From: MED-G78 sp964275345 | Lineage (GTDB): Bacteria; Pseudomonadota; Gammaproteobacteria; Magnimaribacterales; D2472 | Assembly: GCA_964275345.1 (NCBI GenBank) | Contig: CAXYBK010000003.1 | Span: 310,001 to 374,000, forward strand | Direction of reading: 5' to 3' | Length of the DNA: 64,000 nucleotides | Shown here: positions 25,999 to 34,713 of the stretch, in pieces | How positions within the stretch are numbered: the stretch's first letter is position 1 | Layout: every line of letters starts with the position of its first letter | Notes under the pieces: model-generated | Told to the model about the DNA's origin: nothing | Seen by the model: the letters and a program-made list of their open reading frames with translations, nothing else | Database searches by the model: none | Translations under genes and position numbers: made by a program

Positions 25999-26203
25999 CT
26001 ATATCTACCCCTTTACCTAATTCAGCTATCTGATCATTTAATGAATCAATTTTTTTGGTATATTCAAGCTTAGAGGATTTCCAGTCCCTTTCTCTTTTAA
26101 CATAAGAATCAATTATTCCTCTTTGCTCATCAAACCTATCAATGAGTTTATCAAGTTTTAATTTAAGGCTAGTTAGAACCGTTTTTTCTTCAGACTCATT
26201 CAT
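25991..26203 (-). CDS. ZapB-like small coiled-coil protein (TIGR02449 type)
   Basis: A 70-residue protein made almost wholly of heptad-patterned helix (LTSLKLKLDKLIDRFDEQRGIIDSYVKRER, KIDSLNDQIAELG). A protein of this kind is found directly before zapA in many gammaproteobacteria and is annotated as TIGR02449 or ZapB-like. Sequence alone does not prove a division role; the position does most of the work. It diverges from pepP with 64 bp between. Confidence 0.75.
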   Translation of the reverse strand: MNESEEKTVLTSLKLKLDKLIDRFDEQRGIIDSYVKRERDWKSSKLEYTKKIDSLNDQIAELGKGVDIDE

Positions 26204-26267
26204 GTTTTTAGTTTAAATCCACCAACAGTAGTTGGGAAGTTTAATTTAAAAGAGTAAAATTAATGTT

Positions 26268-27560
26268 ATGAGTAAAGTATATCAAAAAAGAAGACACATA
26301 TTAGGCAATCTATTGCCTATGGATTGTGCAATTATTATTCCTGGAGCGGATCTTAAGTATAGAAATGCAGATTCTTCTTATAACTTCAGGCAAGACAGTA
26401 ATTTTTATTATTTATCTGGTTTTTGTGAAGCAGACTCAACTATGCTCATAGTAAATACTAATGGAGTAATTACATCTTCAGTTTTTGTTCCAAGAAAAGA
26501 TAAATTAAAGGAAATATGGGATGGATTTAGAGAGGGCCCTGAGGGCGCCAAAGAAAATTATTTATTTGATAATGCCTTTAACAATGATGAAATTGATGCT
26601 GAACTCCCAAATCTAATTCAAGGCATGAATAAAGTTTTCTACCCTTTTGGTAAAAAAGATGGATTTGATCAATTAGTAATAAATTGGATGAAGTCAGCTG
26701 GAACAAAAGACAGGCATAGCAAAGCAATAGACATTGCTGATGGCTCCTCTTTGATTGGAAACCTTAGATTAATCAAGGATGGTGAAGAAATAGAAATTAT
26801 GAAGCAAGCTGCAGACATTTCGGCTCATGCTCATATGGAGGCCATGAAGGCAGTAAAGCCAGGTATGAATGAACAATCAATTGAAGCTTTGTATTTATAT
26901 GAATTTGCAAAACAAGGCGGTCGATTTGCAGCTTATACATCTATTGTTGCTGGGGGAGATAATGCATGCGTTCTTCACTATGTAGACAACAACCAAGATC
27001 TAAATGAGTCAGATCTTTTACTTGTTGATGCTGGTTGTGAATTTAAGATGTATGCATCAGATATTACAAGAACATTTCCAATCAATGGTAAGTTCTCAGA
27101 AGAACAGCTTGCTGTATACAATGTTGTATTAGAAGCTCTGCATAAAGCTACAGAATGTGTGAAAGTTGGAAATAACATAATGGATCCGCAGATCACATCA
27201 GAAAAAATAATTACTAAAGGGCTAGTTGAATTAGGAATTCTTAAAGGCGATGTTGATGATTTGCATCAACAAGGAGCTTTTAAAGATTTCTATATGCATA
27301 AGATTGGTCATTGGCTAGGTCTAGATGTCCATGACGCTGGTGATTATATGGAGAATAATGATCATATGGCCTTTAAGCCTGGAATGGTGACTACAGTTGA
27401 GCCTGGAATTTATATTAGCAAAGATGCTAATGTCGATGACAAGTGGAAAGGTATTGGTATAAGAATCGAGGATGATATTCTTGTAACCGAGTCAGGTAAT
27501 CTCAATTTAACTGCTAAGGTTCCATCTGATCCAAAAGAAATCGAAGCCTTAATGGCCTAA
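26268..27560 (+). CDS. pepP: Xaa-Pro aminopeptidase P
   Basis: PepP removes an N-terminal residue before proline. The 430-residue protein has the aminopeptidase-P N-terminal domain (SSYNFRQDSNFYYLSGFCEAD) and a pita-bread metallopeptidase domain with all five metal-binding sites: VDAGCEFKMYASDITRTFP (two Asp), HKIGHWLGLDVHD (His), TVEPGIYI (Glu) and IRIEDDILV (Glu). Followed 7 bases later by ubiH, the standard pepP-ubiH pair. Confidence 0.96.
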   Translation: MSKVYQKRRHILGNLLPMDCAIIIPGADLKYRNADSSYNFRQDSNFYYLSGFCEADSTMLIVNTNGVITSSVFVPRKDKLKEIWDGFREGPEGAKENYLFDNAFNNDEIDAELPNLIQGMNKVFYPFGKKDGFDQLVINWMKSAGTKDRHSKAIDIADGSSLIGNLRLIKDGEEIEIMKQAADISAHAHMEAMKAVKPGMNEQSIEALYLYEFAKQGGRFAAYTSIVAGGDNACVLHYVDNNQDLNESDLLLVDAGCEFKMYASDITRTFPINGKFSEEQLAVYNVVLEALHKATECVKVGNNIMDPQITSEKIITKGLVELGILKGDVDDLHQQGAFKDFYMHKIGHWLGLDVHDAGDYMENNDHMAFKPGMVTTVEPGIYISKDANVDDKWKGIGIRIEDDILVTESGNLNLTAKVPSDPKEIEALMA

Positions 27561-27567
27561 TAATTTT

Positions 27568-28719
27568 ATGGAACATCCTGTCATAATTTCTGGAGGAGGG
27601 ATTATTGGTTGTTATGTTCATTTACGCCTAAAACAAGCTGGTATATCTTCACAAATAATTGAGAAAGGACCATCATTAACAAGCTTAAGTTCAAATATTA
27701 GGACTATTTCTCTCAATCCTAGCACCTATAAACTTCTCTTAGAAATAGGTATTGAGCTAGAGTCTGCATCAGTTGAAACCATAAAAGTATCAGATGGAGA
27801 CGGCTCTGGAAAAATTCAATTTACAGCTAATGAAGTTGATGAAGAAGCCCTATCGCATGTAGCTATGTTCAATGAGCTCTTAGAAAAAATACAAGACAAG
27901 GCTTCAAATGCTATCCAGTTTGAATCTGAAATAATCTCTGTTTCTAAATTAGATAAATTAACAAAAATAACCCTGAGTAATAATTGTGAACTTCAAACTT
28001 CACTTCTTATTGGCTCTGATGGAAGAAATTCACCTGTCGCACAACTATCAAATTTCATTTCCAAAACGAATGATTACAAGCAGACGGCCTTTACTTTTTT
28101 AGCAAAAGAAGCATCAGATGACAATAATTCTACAGCCATCCAGATATTCTCTGATAAAGGAATTTTTGCATTAATGCCAATAAAACATTTAGATGAAAAC
28201 ATGTTTTCAGTTGTATGGTCTGTTCCCAATGAGCTTTTAAAAGATACTAATAAAGATAATTTTGTTAGTGAAAATATTAATGCAATGACATCTAAGATTA
28301 ATTCAAAAATTACATTAGAATCTGACATTATAAGTTTTCCTCTATCAAACCATCACCTTGACTCTTACATGAAGGAGGGCGTGGTTGTTGTTGGAGATGC
28401 TGCTCACTCTATCCATCCTTTAGCTGGACAAGGAATAAACCTTGGCTTTGCTGATGCAGATATTTTATGTGAAGAAATAATAGAGGCTTACAAGAAAGGT
28501 TATTCGATTGGATCTCATAGAGTCTTAAAGAAATATGAAATAAGAAGAAAATCAATTAATGAAATTATGCTCAAAGCTATGGATGGCTTTATAGGATTAT
28601 TTGGCTCAAGTAACATATATATTAAAGTTTTAAGAAACCTTGGATTAAATATTTTTAACAAGATTTCATTTATGAAAGTATTTTTTATTAATCATGCCTC
28701 AGGATCTCACAAGCTATGA
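27568..28719 (+). CDS. ubiH: FAD-dependent ubiquinone hydroxylase (UbiH/UbiF family)
   Basis: A 383-residue aromatic hydroxylase of ubiquinone synthesis. It has an N-terminal dinucleotide motif GGGIIGCYVHLRLKQAG, a middle IGSDGRNSPVAQL (the DG motif) and the second FAD motif VVVGDAAHSIHPLAGQGINLGFADADIL. Its place after pepP favours UbiH over UbiF or UbiI, but the paralogues cannot be separated safely by eye. A second paralogue (ubiI) that often follows is absent; an iron-transport gene is there instead. Confidence 0.88.
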   Translation: MEHPVIISGGGIIGCYVHLRLKQAGISSQIIEKGPSLTSLSSNIRTISLNPSTYKLLLEIGIELESASVETIKVSDGDGSGKIQFTANEVDEEALSHVAMFNELLEKIQDKASNAIQFESEIISVSKLDKLTKITLSNNCELQTSLLIGSDGRNSPVAQLSNFISKTNDYKQTAFTFLAKEASDDNNSTAIQIFSDKGIFALMPIKHLDENMFSVVWSVPNELLKDTNKDNFVSENINAMTSKINSKITLESDIISFPLSNHHLDSYMKEGVVVVGDAAHSIHPLAGQGINLGFADADILCEEIIEAYKKGYSIGSHRVLKKYEIRRKSINEIMLKAMDGFIGLFGSSNIYIKVLRNLGLNIFNKISFMKVFFINHASGSHKL

Positions 28720-28740
28720 TTGATCAGTTGCTTTTTAAAT

Positions 28741-28759
28741 GAGAATGATTATCATCTGA
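28741..28759 (+). promoter_or_regulatory. Fur box
   Basis: GAGAATGATTATCATCTGA agrees with the 19-bp Fur consensus at 13 positions, including an uninterrupted ATGATTATCAT palindrome at the centre. It lies 27 bases before the ATG of an iron-binding lipoprotein and just after the ubiH stop, exactly where an iron-responsive repressor would act. Confidence 0.75.
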
Positions 28760-28785
28760 GTATTAATTTACTAGATTTTTTTAAA

Positions 28786-29783
28786 ATGAGATTTACAAAA
28801 CTTTTATGTCTTTCGGTTTTACTGGTTTCATGTAGCCAAGAAAAACCCACAGAACAGCTTACAATCTATACATCTAGACAACCTCAACTTATAGAGCCTT
28901 TATTAGAGCAATATAAGGAAAAAACTGGTGTAGAGGTAAGATTACTTTCAGGCAAAGCGCCACAGCTCATGGAAAGAATCGCAGTAGAAGGCACTGCAAC
29001 AGAGGCTGATATATTCATGACAGTTGATGCTGGAGTATTATGGCAAGCTGGTAAAAAGGAAATTTTTGAAGAAATAGATTCAAATATTTTAAATAAAAAT
29101 ATACCAGAACACTTAAGAGATGCTGATGGCAAGTGGTTTGGCTTATCAAAAAGGGCTAGAACTATTGTATATAACTCTGACTTAGTTTCTGCTGATGATC
29201 TTTCTTCATATAAAGACTTAGCCTATCCAAAATGGGCAAATAAGCTTTGCTTAAGAACTTCAACTAAGGTTTACAACAGATCACTTATAGCAAGCATGAT
29301 TGATGCAGATGGCTATGCGGTACAAAAAATGTAGTTCAAGGCTGGGTAAATAATCTTGCTACCGAAGTTTTTTCAAGTGACACACAGGTCCTAAAAGCAG
29401 TTTCAGCAGGACAATGTGGAGTAACAATAGTAAATACATATTATTTAGCAAGACTTGCTGATGATCCAACATACTCTAATTTAAAATTACATTGGGCAAA
29501 TCAGGAGGGCAGAGGAACTCATGTCAACATTTCAGGTGCTGGAGTTGTTAAATATTCTAAAAATAAAGCTGAAGCAATAAAATTATTAGAATGGTTATCT
29601 TCGAATGAAGCTCAGGAGACTTATGCTGGAGCAAATAAAGAATTTCCAGTTATGGATGGAGTTCCAGTGGGCTCAATTCTTAAAAATTGGGGCTCTTTTA
29701 AAGAAGATCTTATCTTAGTAGAAAAATTAGGATCACTTCAAAAAGAGGCAGTCCTTTTAGCTCAAGAAGCTGAATATAAATAA
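28786..29783 (+). CDS. Iron(III) ABC transporter substrate-binding lipoprotein (FbpA/FutA type), frameshifted
   Basis: This is a ferric-iron-binding protein of an ABC importer. The start MRFTKLLCLSVLLVSCSQE is a lipoprotein signal with the lipobox Cys at residue 16. Then come LTIYTSRQPQLIEPLLEQY, DIFMTVDAGVLWQAG, WFGLSKRARTIVYN and AYPKWANKLCLR. The frame stops at 29334, but inserting one A in the A6 run at 29324-29329 restores it. It then continues NVVQGWVNNLATE, AVSAGQCGVTIVNTYYLARL (the iron-binding double Tyr), GAGVVKYSKNK and EFPVMDGVPVG to the stop at 29783. A homopolymer error is the likely cause. No permease or ATPase gene follows. A Fur box lies upstream. Confidence 0.9.
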
Positions 29784-29819
29784 GACTTAATGGAATAAGA
29801 AGACTTTGGATTAAAGGTA

Positions 29820-30056
29820 TTAAACCTTTTCGCCGCGTGAGCGCATCTCTTTGAGAACTTCGCTAATACCTTTTTTATCAATAATACGCATTCCCTTTGC
29901 AGAGACTTTAAGGTTTACAAACCTATTTTCAGATTCAACCCAAAACTTATGTGTATGCAAGTTAGGAAAAAACTTTCTTTTAGTCCTATTGTTAGCATGA
30001 GAAACATTGTTTCCTGATTGTGGAATCTTACCGGTTACTTGACAAATTTTACTCAT
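29820..30056 (-). CDS. rpmB: Large ribosomal subunit protein bL28
   Basis: The 78-residue protein reads MSKICQVTGKIPQSGNNVSHANNRTKRKF, with the typical FWVESENRFVNLKVSAKGMRIIDKKG core. Full length. The usual partner rpmG (bL33) does not follow it in the 36 bases before the neighbouring stop codon. Confidence 0.97.
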   Translation of the reverse strand: MSKICQVTGKIPQSGNNVSHANNRTKRKFFPNLHTHKFWVESENRFVNLKVSAKGMRIIDKKGISEVLKEMRSRGEKV

Positions 30057-30232
30057 AGAAACGCGATTTTATATATAACAGCCACACTTAGCAATACTAT
30101 TAGCAATTAATATCAATTTTTATAAATTTTTTGCTATCACTAATACCTAGCTTGCAAATGGATTTAGAATGGGAGAAAGTAGCAACTTATAAAAAAAATT
30201 AAATTTTCTTAAAAGCTAAAGGATTTTACCTC

Positions 30233-30688
30233 TTGTTAAATATAAAAATAAAAATCATCAACTCTAAAATTGGAACCGAAATACCTTTACCTGAATACAA
30301 GACTTCTGGATCAGCCGGTATGGACGTTAGAGCATGTCTTGAAAACTCAATTACTTTAAAGCCTGGTAAGACAGAAATGATACCTTTAGGTTTTGCAATG
30401 CATATTCATGATGCAAATGTAGCTGCACTAATTATTCCGAGATCAGGACTTGGCTCTAAGCATGGAATAGTATTAGGAAACCTAGTTGGGCTTATAGATT
30501 CAGACTATCAGGGTGAATTAATGGTTCCAGCCTGGAATAGATCTAATGAAGATTTTCAAATTTTATCTGGAGATAGAATTGCACAAATGGTAATAGCACC
30601 GGTAATCCAGGCAAACTTTCAAGTTGTAGGTGATTTCGAGGAAACTGAAAGAGGAGAGAAGGGCTTTGGAAGTTCTGGAGTAAAATGA
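30233..30688 (+). CDS. dut: dUTP diphosphatase
   Basis: Dut hydrolyses dUTP to dUMP, keeping uracil out of DNA and feeding dTMP synthesis. All five motifs of the trimeric family are present in 151 residues: SAGMDVRA, IPRSGLGSKHG, GLIDSDYQGE, GDRIAQMVI and the C-terminal RGEKGFGSSG that closes over the site. The start is TTG at 30233, preceded by AAGGA about 10 bases upstream. The upstream 176 bp towards rpmB contain only AT-rich promoter-like DNA. Confidence 0.96.
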   Translation: MLNIKIKIINSKIGTEIPLPEYKTSGSAGMDVRACLENSITLKPGKTEMIPLGFAMHIHDANVAALIIPRSGLGSKHGIVLGNLVGLIDSDYQGELMVPAWNRSNEDFQILSGDRIAQMVIAPVIQANFQVVGDFEETERGEKGFGSSGVK

Positions 30689-30693
30689 ATTTA

Positions 30694-30942
30694 CTATTTC
30701 TTTTTACCAAATCTCTCTTCGAAACGCTGAACTCTTCCGCCAGTATCAATAATTTTCTGTTTTCCAGTATAAAAAGGATGAGATTCAGAAGAGATTTCAA
30801 CAGGATAATATGGATAAGTTTTTCCATCTTCCCACTCTTTTGTCTTAGTTGGGTTTAACGTAGAACGAATGAGAAAGTGCTTATCAACACTGATATCATG
30901 GAATAGCACTTGACGGGTTTCAGGATGTATTTCTTTTTTCAT
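30694..30942 (-). CDS. rpmE2: Large ribosomal subunit protein bL31, type B
   Basis: The protein (82 residues from the ATG at 30942) reads MKKEIHPETRQVLFHDISVDKHFLIRSTL and YPVEISSESHPFYTGKQKIIDTGGRVQRFEERF. It lacks the CxxC zinc ligands of type A bL31, so it is the zinc-independent paralogue. In E. coli the type A gene sits beside priA; here the type B gene occupies that place. A longer start at 30954 adds four residues. Confidence 0.95.
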   Translation of the reverse strand: MKKEIHPETRQVLFHDISVDKHFLIRSTLNPTKTKEWEDGKTYPYYPVEISSESHPFYTGKQKIIDTGGRVQRFEERFGKKK

Positions 30943-31001
30943 AATAAAATTCAAATTTGGGTGAGAACTATAACAAAAAAGTCGATCTTTTCAATTAAAA
31001 C

Positions 31002-32978
31002 ATGAATATTTTTTATTACGACATTGCTATCCCTATTCCCATAAGAGAAACATTTACCTATCAATCAAAAGAAATTTTAAAAAGTGGATCAAGGGTTGCA
31101 GTTAAATTTAGAAATAAAGATATAGTAGGTTACGTGGTGAAGCAGCTTGATAACAAGCCAGATTTTTCAACAACTGAAATATCTGAAATGTTAGATAGTG
31201 AACCAATCTTTAAGTCTTCAGATATGCAAATTATTTTATGGTTAGCAGACTACTACCATCACCCGATAGGAGAAGTATTTGATACTTTTTGCCCGCCAGC
31301 ATTACGAAAAATAACAAAAACTAATACCTTATTGGCAATCGAAGAGCCAATATATATAGCTTCATCAGAAGATAAAGTATTTGAGCTAAATAAAGAACAA
31401 CTGAATTGTATAAAAGAAATTAAAAACCTTAAAGGGTTTGACCCCTGTCTTTTATACGGAGTGACCGGCTCAGGTAAGACAGAAATTTATTTGCAGATTG
31501 CGGACTTCTATTTATCTCAAGGCCATTCAATATTAATTCTTGTTCCAGAAATTTCTTTAACTCCTCAGTTGCAAGAAAGGTTTATTAATAGATTTGGAGA
31601 TAACATCGGTATATATCATTCAAGGCAAACACCAAAGCAAAGATATGATGTTTGGCAAAAAGCGAGGAATGGTGAGATAAAAATAGTAATTGGAACCAGA
31701 TCTGCTGTTTTGTGCCCATTAAATAATTTAGGCTTGATCATAGTAGATGAAGAGCATGACCAGTCATACAAACAACATGAAGGTTTTAGATTTTCTGCAA
31801 GAGATGTAAGTATTAAAAGAGCGCAAGTTGAAAATATCCCAATAATTCTTGGAACAGCCACACCTTCATTACAAACGCTAAAACTAGTTAAAGATAAAAA
31901 GTACAAACAAATAAATATGTTAAAGAGAGCAAATGGCTCTGAGCCGCCAGGCTTTATAACATTAGATATTAATGACTCAAAGCTTGAATCTGGGATTGCG
32001 AAAGAGTCACTCGATGCAATAGAAAATACATTAAATAGAAACAAACAAGTACTTATTTTTATTAATAGAAGAGGATTCTCACCTCTGTATGAGTGCAATA
32101 GTTGTAGATGGGTAGCAGAATGTAAATCATGTGATGCGCGCTTAGTTTTTCACCATGGCTTAGATAGATTGATATGTCACAGGTGTGAGTCTGCATTCGG
32201 AGTGCCAAAAACATGTCCAGAGTGCTCTAGTTCTAATTTAAGCCTTCAAGGATCAGGCACAGAAAGAATAGAATTATTTTTAGAAAAGTATTTTACAGAT
32301 ACAAGTATTATTAGACTTGATCATGACACCACTAAAAAGAAAGGCTCTCTGGATGAAATTATACAAAAAGTACATAAATCAGATTCAGCAATTTTAGTAG
32401 GAACTCAAATGCTTGCCAAAGGGCATGATTTTCCAAAAGTTGAATTGGGTGTGATACTTAATTGTGATGCGGGTATTACAAGCCCAGACATCAATAGTCT
32501 TGAAAAAATTTCACAGTTGCTCATTCAAGTTTCTGGGCGTGTCGGAAGAAAGGATGGAAATGGTAAAGTTTTAATTCAGACTAGATATCCTGAAGATGAA
32601 AATTTATTAGAATTAAGATCTGGTGATTATCTTCACTTTGCACTAAAAAATCTAAAGCAAAAAAAAGACCTTCATCATCCACCTTATTCGGCAGTTTGTT
32701 TAATGAGGACGAGCTCGCCTCTGGCTGAACATAATATTAACTTCTTAGAAAAAGTAGCTAATACTTTGAATACTAGATCTGAAATATCAGCAATAGGACC
32801 AATACCATCAATCATCTCAAAGAACAGAGGAAATTTTAGACATCATCTAATTATTCAAACTCAATCAAAAACTTTATTAAATAAATATGTAAAGGATATT
32901 ATTGTTTCAGTTGCCACTTGGAAGGAAACTAAAAAAGTTAAGTGGTTCTTTGATATAGATCCAATTGATTATAGCTAG
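31002..32978 (+). CDS. priA: Primosomal protein N' (replication restart helicase PriA)
   Basis: PriA reloads the replisome at stalled forks. The 658-residue protein has the N-terminal DNA-binding domain, a Walker A GVTGSGKTE near residue 153, a DEEH box (IIVDEEHDQSYKQHEGFRF) near residue 249, GTATPS, and eight zinc-binding cysteines between about residues 365 and 410 (CNSCRWVAECKSC, CHRCESAFGVPKTCPEC). Motifs V and VI appear as GTQMLAKGHDFP and QVSGRVGRKDG. It is slightly shorter than E. coli PriA (732). Its stop overlaps that of amiB by 4 bases. Confidence 0.96.
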   Translation: MNIFYYDIAIPIPIRETFTYQSKEILKSGSRVAVKFRNKDIVGYVVKQLDNKPDFSTTEISEMLDSEPIFKSSDMQIILWLADYYHHPIGEVFDTFCPPALRKITKTNTLLAIEEPIYIASSEDKVFELNKEQLNCIKEIKNLKGFDPCLLYGVTGSGKTEIYLQIADFYLSQGHSILILVPEISLTPQLQERFINRFGDNIGIYHSRQTPKQRYDVWQKARNGEIKIVIGTRSAVLCPLNNLGLIIVDEEHDQSYKQHEGFRFSARDVSIKRAQVENIPIILGTATPSLQTLKLVKDKKYKQINMLKRANGSEPPGFITLDINDSKLESGIAKESLDAIENTLNRNKQVLIFINRRGFSPLYECNSCRWVAECKSCDARLVFHHGLDRLICHRCESAFGVPKTCPECSSSNLSLQGSGTERIELFLEKYFTDTSIIRLDHDTTKKKGSLDEIIQKVHKSDSAILVGTQMLAKGHDFPKVELGVILNCDAGITSPDINSLEKISQLLIQVSGRVGRKDGNGKVLIQTRYPEDENLLELRSGDYLHFALKNLKQKKDLHHPPYSAVCLMRTSSPLAEHNINFLEKVANTLNTRSEISAIGPIPSIISKNRGNFRHHLIIQTQSKTLLNKYVKDIIVSVATWKETKKVKWFFDIDPIDYS

Positions 32979-32986
32979 ATAGCTAT
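32971..32986. terminator. Weak bidirectional hairpin at the priA/amiB junction
   Basis: ATAGCT-AGAT-AGCTAT forms a 6-bp perfect stem at the overlap of the convergent priA and amiB stops, followed on the plus strand by CTTAATTTTTT. The stem is short and AT-rich, so it may be only a weak terminator. Confidence 0.3.
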
Positions 32987-34246
32987 CTTAATTTTTTGTC
33001 CCGGATAGATAGCTTTGCCACCAAGATTATTTAGATCCAGTATTTCATCGACCGTAACCCCAAATCTTATTGCAATCTCTGATATGACATCACCCTTTTG
33101 AATAGTGTATTCAACGCTAGCCTGCACAGGGTCCATGAAGGTATTAGGCTTAGGTTTTTCTTTAAAATAATTATGGATTCCTAAAAAGATTGATCTAGCT
33201 ATCATTCTTCTTCCAGGCTTTCCTTTTAATCTGGCAGCATCTTCAGGATTTGATAAAAAACCAGACTCTACCAAAACAGAAGGTATATCTATAGATTTTA
33301 AGACTCTAAAATCTGCAAATTCAACATTCTTTTTATGCAATTTTGTATAAGGATCTAATCTTAATTTATCCAAAATTTTGTTACCTAAGAGAATACTATT
33401 TTCTATTTTTGCCTCATAAACTAATTGATATAGAGTTCTAGCAGCATCTTCATCAAAATCATTTACATCTAATTTACCTATTTTTGCTTTTACCTCAGGA
33501 TTATTTGCAAGTTCTTTCTTTGAAAGATTCTCAGCTGTAATACTTGATGCTTCCTCTGACCAAACAAAGACCGAAGCACCTTTAACAGATGCTAATCTAA
33601 ATGCATCAGCATGGATAGAAACGAAGATATCTGCACCAACCTTTCTTGCATTTTGATATCTATCATTAAGATCAACAAAAGAATCATCTCTTCTTATCAT
33701 TACCGGTTTATAGCCCTTTGTATCCCTAAGAGTTCTTTCAAGCTCTTTTGCAATTAGCAGAGTAATATCCTTTTCTAAGATATTTAACTTTCCAACAGCA
33801 CCTGGATCCTTTCCACCATGACCTGCATCAATAGCAACAATAATATCTCTTATATTCTTTTCAAGGTTTTTATCTTTCTTGATTTCAAAGATCAATAAAA
33901 CATGATCTTTTTTTTCTATTTGCCAAGGCTTTTTCCAATAAACTGATTCATATAGATCTAGCACTATTCTAGAAGTAGAGCCATCTTGAGAAGCTCGTAT
34001 TTTTTTAATAGGGTAATTTTGACGGCTATCTAGCTCTTCATTAAGTTTAGAATCTTTAATATCGATCACAATTCGAGATGGGTCATCCAAAGCATAAGAT
34101 TTAACCAGAGCAACTTTGCTTAATTTAAAAGTAATTCTTATTTCACCAGTCGGCATTTCCTTGATTGACGAAAACTCTGCTAAATTGGAAGCATTGCCAT
34201 CCAAACTAATAAAAAATAAGCAGCTTAGAATAATTAATTGTTTCAT
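32975..34246 (-). CDS. amiB: N-acetylmuramoyl-L-alanine amidase with AMIN and LysM domains
   Basis: A periplasmic amidase that splits septal peptidoglycan. The 423-residue protein has a signal peptide (QLIILSCLFFISLDGNAS), an AMIN septal-targeting domain (about residues 25-125), an Amidase_3 domain with the zinc motif AIDAGHGGKDPGAVG near residue 140, FVSIHADAF and the catalytic VLVESGFLSNPEDA, and a C-terminal LysM (YTIQKGDVISEIAIRFGV). LysM plus position after nnr-tsaE points to AmiB. mutL, the usual next gene, is absent. Confidence 0.94.
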   Translation of the reverse strand: MKQLIILSCLFFISLDGNASNLAEFSSIKEMPTGEIRITFKLSKVALVKSYALDDPSRIVIDIKDSKLNEELDSRQNYPIKKIRASQDGSTSRIVLDLYESVYWKKPWQIEKKDHVLLIFEIKKDKNLEKNIRDIIVAIDAGHGGKDPGAVGKLNILEKDITLLIAKELERTLRDTKGYKPVMIRRDDSFVDLNDRYQNARKVGADIFVSIHADAFRLASVKGASVFVWSEEASSITAENLSKKELANNPEVKAKIGKLDVNDFDEDAARTLYQLVYEAKIENSILLGNKILDKLRLDPYTKLHKKNVEFADFRVLKSIDIPSVLVESGFLSNPEDAARLKGKPGRRMIARSIFLGIHNYFKEKPKPNTFMDPVQASVEYTIQKGDVISEIAIRFGVTVDEILDLNNLGGKAIYPGQKIKIAI

Positions 34247-34248
34247 TT

Positions 34249-34713
34249 TTACTTATATTTTTTTATTAATTTTTCAAGAAGAATTGTATCTCCAATTATT
34301 CTTATTTTCCTACTATTTTCAAAATGTAGCATATTAATCTTTAGATTAAATAGCCTCTTGCCTTCAACTTTTTCTGGCCACTCTATAAATATTATTTTTT
34401 TACCATCAAAACTTCTATTCAGTTCAAGCATTTCAACATCTTCTTCGATTTCAGTTCTATAAAGATCAATATGTAAAACTAGAAATTGTTCAAAGTCATA
34501 TTCTTCGCAGATAGTATAGGTCGGACTTTTAACAGATCCACTCCACCCAAGAGCTCTAAGAACGCCTCTTACTAAAGTAGTTTTGCCTGCACCAAGATCA
34601 CCTTGAAGATGAAACTCAAATATAGATTCATCAGAGTCTTTAATAAGCATAGCAATGCTTCTTCCAAAATCTAAAGTTTCGCTTTCATCTTGAAGAATAT
34701 AATTTTCTATCAT
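34249..34713 (-). CDS. tsaE: tRNA threonylcarbamoyladenosine biosynthesis ATPase TsaE
   Basis: TsaE supports TsaB/TsaD in making t6A37 in tRNA. The 154-residue protein has Walker A GDLGAGKTTLVRGVLRALG near residue 38, VKSPTYTICEEY, LHIDLYR and IIFIEWPEK (Walker B-like). It overlaps nnr by 4 bases and lies 2 bases from amiB, in the conserved nnr-tsaE-amiB order. Confidence 0.95.
   Translation of the reverse strand: MIENYILQDESETLDFGRSIAMLIKDSDESIFEFHLQGDLGAGKTTLVRGVLRALGWSGSVKSPTYTICEEYDFEQFLVLHIDLYRTEIEEDVEMLELNRSFDGKKIIFIEWPEKVEGKRLFNLKINMLHFENSRKIRIIGDTILLEKLIKKYK

Noticed and set aside
28720..28785. Upstream extension of the iron-binding protein by 22 residues.
   Set aside because: It would cover the Fur box and precede a perfect lipoprotein signal; the internal ATG at 28786 is the better start.
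29784..29830. AAAGGT/ACCTTT hairpin between the iron-binding gene and rpmB as a terminator.
   Set aside because: The stem is 6 bp, AT-rich and runs into the rpmB coding end; evidence is too thin.
30057..30232. A 14-codon ORF (start near 30171) between rpmB and dut.
   Set aside because: It has no ribosome site, is Lys-rich from an A-run and shows no pattern beyond chance.
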